Origin: Flavobacterium agri
Lineage (GTDB): Bacteria > Bacteroidota > Bacteroidia > Flavobacteriales > Flavobacteriaceae
Length of the DNA stretch: 64,000 nt
Assembly (NCBI RefSeq): GCF_013401995.1
Contig: NZ_JACBJI010000003.1
Coordinates: 62,001 to 126,000, forward strand
Direction: 5' to 3'
The translations under genes and the position numbers were made by a program. Position 1 is the stretch's first letter; every line of letters begins with the position of its first letter. Positions 60,638 to 64,000 of this stretch are shown here, piece after piece. Below the pieces are notes generated by a model. That model was given only the letters and a program-made list of their open reading frames with translations, was not told the origin of the DNA and searched no databases.

Positions 60638-61911
60638 TAATCATAGCGGTCTTTCCAGCGATTCTTGAGAAATTCCCGTGTTGAATTTTCGCGGGAGTTG
60701 TTGCCGGGTTCGTAGATTTTCGTGCCGCGGATCGCTTCCGGAAGAAAATCCTGATCGATGAAATTATTGTCGTAACTGTGAGCGTATTTGTAATCGTCAC
60801 CGTAACCTAATTCCTTCATCAATTTCGTAGGCGCATTTCTCAAGTGTAAAGGAACAGGCAAATCTCCGAATTGCTTGACCAATTGTTGCGCTTTTCCGAT
60901 TGCTTCATAACTCGCATTACTTTTTGGTGAAGTTGCCAAATACACGGCGCATTGGCTCAAAATGATGCGACTTTCCGGATAACCGATGGTCGTCACGGCT
61001 TGAAATGTGTTGTTCGCGATCACAAGTGCTGTCGGGTTTGCGTTCCCGATATCTTCGCTGGCCAAAATCAGCATTCTTCTTGCGATGAATTTCACGTCTT
61101 CTCCACCTTCTATCATCCTTGCAAGCCAATAAACAGCGCCGTTCGGGTCGCTTCCGCGCATCGATTTTATAAAAGCCGAGATGATGTCGTAATGCTGTTC
61201 GCCCGTCTTGTCGTACAAAACCGTGTTCTGTTGCGCGATTTTGAGCACCATGTCGTTGGTCACGGTAATTGAGTCGCCTCCAACAGCATTGATGACGAGC
61301 TCGAATACATTGAGCAATTTTCGCCCGTCTCCACCCGAAAGTCGCAGTAATGCCTCGGTTTCCTTGAGTTTTATTTTTTTGGTTTTGAGGATGACGTCGG
61401 TTTTGATCGCACGTTGCAGAAGCGTCTCCAAATCCTCTTTCGAAAACGGATTGAGTACGTAAACCTGACAACGCGACAGTAATGCGGGAATCACTTCGAA
61501 ACTCGGATTTTCGGTCGTAGCGCCGATCAAAGTCACCCAACCTTTTTCGACGGCCGCGAGCAATGAATCTTGTTGTGATTTGCTGAAACGATGGATCTCG
61601 TCTATGAACAAAATCGGGTTTTTGGCCGTGAACAGACCGCCCGATTGCTTGGCTTTGTCTATGACTTCGCGAACGTCTTTCACGCCTGCATTGATCGCGC
61701 TCAAAATATAGAACGGGCGTTTGGATTCCTCGGCTATGATTTGCGCGAGCGTGGTTTTTCCGGTTCCAGGCGGGCCCCAAAAAATCAACGATGGGACGAT
61801 ACCGCGCGCGATTTGCTGCGTGAGCGAACCTTCGGGTCCTACCAAATGCAATTGGCTGATGTAATCTTCTAGTTTTTGAGGGCGTATGCGTTCGGCGAGT
61901 GGAGCTTCCAT
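60634..61911 (-). CDS. rarA: Replication-associated recombination protein A (MgsA/RarA)
   Basis: 425-residue AAA+ ATPase of the clamp-loader family. Walker A is GPPGTGKTT (46-54), Walker B NPILFIDEIHRF, sensor IGATTENPSF. The C-terminus contains the HYDIISAFIKSMRGSDPNGAVYWLARMIEGGED and the RarA-specific FMDQ-like CAVYLATSPKSNAS blocks. It acts at stalled replication forks. A -7 box ends 4 bases before the ATG, so the mRNA is probably leaderless. Confidence 0.95.
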   Translation of the reverse strand: MEAPLAERIRPQKLEDYISQLHLVGPEGSLTQQIARGIVPSLIFWGPPGTGKTTLAQIIAEESKRPFYILSAINAGVKDVREVIDKAKQSGGLFTAKNPILFIDEIHRFSKSQQDSLLAAVEKGWVTLIGATTENPSFEVIPALLSRCQVYVLNPFSKEDLETLLQRAIKTDVILKTKKIKLKETEALLRLSGGDGRKLLNVFELVINAVGGDSITVTNDMVLKIAQQNTVLYDKTGEQHYDIISAFIKSMRGSDPNGAVYWLARMIEGGEDVKFIARRMLILASEDIGNANPTALVIANNTFQAVTTIGYPESRIILSQCAVYLATSPKSNASYEAIGKAQQLVKQFGDLPVPLHLRNAPTKLMKELGYGDDYKYAHSYDNNFIDQDFLPEAIRGTKIYEPGNNSRENSTREFLKNRWKDRYDY

Positions 61912-61915
61912 ATGA

Positions 61916-61923
61916 CAAAAATA
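61916..61923 (-). promoter_or_regulatory. -7 promoter element abutting rarA
   Basis: TATTTTTG on the minus strand, a perfect match, with 4 bases to the ATG. No TTG is visible at the expected distance. Confidence 0.5.
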
Positions 61924-61976
61924 GCGGTTTTGGAGTTGATGGTTTTATATAGTTTGAAGTTTAAGATTTGAAATTT

Positions 61977-62005
61977 GGAGTTCCTCGACTGCGCTCGGAA
62001 CTTCC
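61977..62005. repeat. Short hairpin with a CTCGACTGCGCTCGG loop
   Basis: AGTTCC (61979-61984) pairs with GGAACT (61997-62002), with one more G-T and one G-C pair outside. The loop sequence TCGACTGCGCTC is typical of a repeat I associate with flavobacterial intergenic regions. It lies between the diverging rarA and rhomboid genes. Confidence 0.6.
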
Positions 62006-62042
62006 CAAACCTGACAAAATTTCACTAAATTCCATTTGGTCG

Positions 62043-62050
62043 TATTTTTG
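62043..62050 (+). promoter_or_regulatory. -7 promoter element of the rhomboid gene
   Basis: TATTTTTG matches TAnnTTTG exactly, leaving about 58 bases before the ATG at 62115. Confidence 0.45.
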
Positions 62051-62114
62051 ACGAAACGCCGTCGACCAACCAACTCGTAAGTCGCAAGACTTTCGACTTT
62101 GACTTTTGACTATC

Positions 62115-62921
62115 ATGAACGACAATTACTTCAAATACACGCCATCGGTAATCCTGTTTCCGCTTTTGTTCACGTTCGCCATCTGGACGGTTTACGGATT
62201 GGAGCAATATTACAATCTCGACTTGCATTTCCTCGCGATTTTACCGCGCACGGTTCAGGGATTGCCGGGTATTTTCACGAGTGCTTTCCTGCACGGAAGC
62301 CTTGAGCACATCGCCAATAACAGCATCCCACTTGCGATTTTGATGGCCGCACTTATTTATTTCTACCGCGAGCTTTCGCTTAAAGTGATCTTTTTCGGGA
62401 TACTGTTTTCGGGTGCGTTCACTTGGATTTTCGGCCGTCAGGATTATCATTTGGGCGCGAGCGGACTGATTTACGTGCTGTTCAGCTTTATCTTTTTCAA
62501 AGGCATCATCACCAAATATTACAGGCTCGTCGCGCTTTCATTGGCAGTGATCATGAGCTACGGCGGAATGGTTTGGTATGTTTTTCCCGGAATTGAAGAC
62601 TCGATCTCGTGGGAAGGACATTTGGGCGGTTTTCTCGCCGGATTGTTGTTCGCGATCGTTTACAAAACGCCCGAATACAAGGAAATGCTCAGGTATGATT
62701 GGCAGCAACCCGATTTTAATCCCGAGGAAGATGCGTTTATGAGAAGGTTTGACGAGAACGGCAATTTTGTCGATCCGCCGAAGCCTGAACCGGAAGTGCA
62801 AGAAGAGATCGCCCAGGCGACTAACAACGTAGTGCGCATCCATTACACATTCGTTCCTCAAATTCAGGAAATTCCGAAGCTCGATCCTGACAGCGAAACC
62901 AATTTGGAGCACAAATCCTAG
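62115..62921 (+). CDS. Rhomboid family intramembrane serine protease
   Basis: 268 residues from the ATG at 62115. Six hydrophobic segments surround the catalytic dyad Ser117 in HLGASGLIY and His169 in EGHLGG; the oxyanion helix carries HGSLEHIANNS (His65, Asn69). The C-terminal 70 residues are soluble and acidic (DPPKPEPEVQEEI). The protease cuts other membrane proteins inside the membrane; its substrates are unknown. Confidence 0.92.
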   Translation: MNDNYFKYTPSVILFPLLFTFAIWTVYGLEQYYNLDLHFLAILPRTVQGLPGIFTSAFLHGSLEHIANNSIPLAILMAALIYFYRELSLKVIFFGILFSGAFTWIFGRQDYHLGASGLIYVLFSFIFFKGIITKYYRLVALSLAVIMSYGGMVWYVFPGIEDSISWEGHLGGFLAGLLFAIVYKTPEYKEMLRYDWQQPDFNPEEDAFMRRFDENGNFVDPPKPEPEVQEEIAQATNNVVRIHYTFVPQIQEIPKLDPDSETNLEHKS

Positions 62922-62940
62922 CCCTGATGCAAGCGGTTAG

Positions 62941-63025
62941 CCTTTTGAAGGAAACGCCTCGATTTTGTTCCCGAAACCGAGCGACCGCAGGAAGCTCCTG
63001 TTTTGGGTTGCAAAAGGTGGCGTTT
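62941..63025 (+). other. Structured intergenic segment with crossed complementary arms
   Basis: CCTTTTG (62941-62947) pairs with CAAAAGG (63011-63017), and AAACGCC (62952-62958) with GGCGTTT (63019-63025). The order is 1, 2, 1', 2', so both stems can form only as a pseudoknot. Between them CAGGA AGC TCCTG (62989-63001) is a perfect small hairpin. It follows the rhomboid stop and precedes the convergent rlmB stop. Confidence 0.5.
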
Positions 63026-63070
63026 GCAAGAAAGCTAAAAGTGGGTCAGCAGGATTCGGCTTCTAAAAAA

Positions 63071-63808
63071 TTAAACGGTTCTCTGTCGCACAGTCTCGTA
63101 AAGGAACGCGCCGCAAGCCACGGAAACATTAAGCGAGCCAATCGTTCCGTACATAGGCAGCTTCGCTTTCTCATCGACAATTTTCAAAACCGAAGGATTG
63201 ATTCCGCGATCTTCCGATCCCATAATGATCGCCACGGGTTCGTTGAAATTGATGTCGTAAATGCTGTCTTCGGTCTTCTCGGTCGCCGCTACGGTCTTGA
63301 TGCCCGAGCCTTGCAGATAGAAAATCGCGTCCTTGATGTGCTCGACTTTACAGATCGGAATGTTGAACACGGCTCCGGCCGACGTTTTGACAGTGTCTCC
63401 GTTCACGGGAGCCGAACCTGCTTTTTGCACGATGATCCCATTCACGCCAGTACATTCCGCAGTCCTGATGATCGCACCGAAATTCCTCGCGTCACTCAAC
63501 TGGTCAAGGATCAGGAACAACGGCATTTTTCCGGATTCGGTGACCTGGTTGATCAGCGTTTCCATATCGTAGAACTTCACGGGCGAAATGCTAGCGATCG
63601 CTCCTTGATGATTGAGTTTGGTGATGCGGTTGAGTTTTTCGACAGGCACATACGAGAAATTGATGTTCTCCTTTTTTAGAGCTCCGAGCAAATCTTTCAT
63701 CAAGTTACCCTGTGCTTCCTTTTGGATAAATACTTTGTCGATTTCCTTTTTGTTGCGGATGGCTTCGAGGATGGCGCGTATGCCGAAAATGTGGTGTTCT
63801 TGTTCCAT
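63071..63808 (-). CDS. rlmB: 23S rRNA (guanosine-2'-O)-methyltransferase RlmB (SpoU/TrmH)
   Basis: 245 residues. The N-terminal EHHIFGIRAILEAIRNKKEIDKVFI is the ribosome-binding L30e-like domain. The SPOUT knot has LDQLSDARNFGAIIRTAECTGVNGIIV, then IIMGSEDRGINPSVLKIVDEKAKLPM and IGSLNVSVACGAFLYETVRQR. It methylates G2251 of 23S rRNA (E. coli numbering). A -7 box ends 4 bases before the ATG. Confidence 0.93.
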   Translation of the reverse strand: MEQEHHIFGIRAILEAIRNKKEIDKVFIQKEAQGNLMKDLLGALKKENINFSYVPVEKLNRITKLNHQGAIASISPVKFYDMETLINQVTESGKMPLFLILDQLSDARNFGAIIRTAECTGVNGIIVQKAGSAPVNGDTVKTSAGAVFNIPICKVEHIKDAIFYLQGSGIKTVAATEKTEDSIYDINFNEPVAIIMGSEDRGINPSVLKIVDEKAKLPMYGTIGSLNVSVACGAFLYETVRQRTV

Positions 63809-63812
63809 GGCG

Positions 63813-63820
63813 CAAAGATA
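63813..63820 (-). promoter_or_regulatory. -7 promoter element abutting rlmB
   Basis: TATCTTTG on the minus strand, perfect consensus, followed by GCGCC and the ATG at 63808, with a 4-base gap. Confidence 0.55.
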
Positions 63821-63836
63821 GGTTATTGAGGATTAT

Positions 63837-63913
63837 CAGATCGTCAGATTTTCAGATTGTCAGAATTAATCGCAGAAATCTGTAAATCCGTAATCTGTAA
63901 ATCTGACGATCTG
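63837..63913. repeat. Long hairpin (15-bp perfect outer stem) in the rlmB upstream region
   Basis: CAGATCGTCAGATTT (63837-63851) is perfectly complementary to 63899-63913. After a mismatch CAGATT (63853-63858) pairs with AATCTG (63892-63897). It lies between the rlmB promoter and the stop of the partial outer-membrane protein gene. Confidence 0.8.
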
Positions 63914-63919
63914 TCAATC

Positions 63920-64000
63920 CTAAAAATTAGCCTTCAAGCTAAGGTGCACGATCGAATTCGACAGTTTAATCTCTTGGTCGCCCGTACTTCCGTTGGCGTA
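63920..64000 (-). CDS. C-terminal end of an outer-membrane beta-barrel protein (5' part outside window)
   Basis: The 26 residues visible end at TAG 63920-63922 and finish SNSIVHLSLKANF. A final beta strand with a terminal phenylalanine is the BAM recognition signal of outer-membrane barrels. Nothing more can be said about family; the hairpin at 63837-63913 starts 7 bases after the stop and could act as a transcript end. Confidence 0.6.
   Translation of the reverse strand, partial: YANGSTGDQEIKLSNSIVHLSLKANF

Noticed and set aside
1..64000. tRNA, rRNA, prophage or insertion sequence genes
   Set aside because: No cloverleaf, rRNA-like block, transposase, integrase or phage structural gene was recognised; gaps are mostly below 210 bases.

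Overview
This window is a chromosomal segment of a Bacteroidota bacterium, most likely a Flavobacteriaceae member close to Flavobacterium. The evidence is type IX secretion (T9SS) C-terminal sorting domains on two giant surface proteins, lipoproteins with acidic residues after the lipobox cysteine, an S46 dipeptidyl-peptidase, a TonB-dependent receptor, no Shine-Dalgarno signals, and many promoters matching the Bacteroidota pattern TTG / TAnnTTTG. I see no rRNA, tRNA, CRISPR array, insertion sequence or phage genes.

Layout. 1-4.6 kb: the partial end of a DUF2975 membrane protein, a family 2 glycosyltransferase, a secreted alpha/beta hydrolase, a SAM methyltransferase, a KAS III-like enzyme and a group III truncated hemoglobin. 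4.7-7.6 kb: glycine decarboxylase GcvP. 7.7-9.0 kb: a coupled pair of membrane proteins, the first UbiA-like. 9.1-13.9 kb: the most interesting block. It is a six-gene minus-strand operon (GbsR/MarR regulator, YqjF/DUF2071, DCC thiol oxidoreductase, SDR39U1 epimerase, membrane protein, SRPBCC protein). The same inverted repeat, TTTCA-N8-TGAAA, occurs three times, before the regulator and before each of the next two genes, and two look-alike small membrane proteins on the other strand flank the operon.

13.9-20.3 kb: a PAS-LuxR regulator divergent from an unrecognised AT-rich secreted protein, an M3 metallopeptidase, then purK-purE. 20.4-24.9 kb: small secreted proteins and lipoproteins, a dicarboxylate symporter, VOC and DinB proteins and a HEAT-like protein. 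25-28.3 kb: a PQQ-dependent sugar dehydrogenase lipoprotein translationally coupled to a TonB-dependent receptor, a plausible cofactor-scavenging pair. 28.4-33.5 kb: hpt, adk, a CNNM/CorC transporter, obg and two hypothetical proteins. 33.6-35.8 kb: a DPP7-type dipeptidyl-peptidase. 35.9-55.2 kb: three very large minus-strand envelope or secreted proteins, namely an alpha-2-macroglobulin with an embedded TonB-plug-like module and two T9SS-exported multidomain proteins that share a C-terminal module of about 575 residues. 55.5-64 kb: a TPR protein coupled to the murein recycling ligase mpl, a DUF1287 protein, radC, a YjjG-type phosphatase, a secreted hypothetical protein, rarA, a rhomboid protease, rlmB and the end of an outer-membrane barrel gene.

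Regulatory structure is unusually readable. Perfect TAnnTTTG boxes lie only 4-5 bases before the start codons of five genes, which predicts leaderless transcripts. Intergenic gaps carry several kinds of hairpin and tandem repeat. Gene functions are inferred from sequence features recognised by eye; no database search was run.
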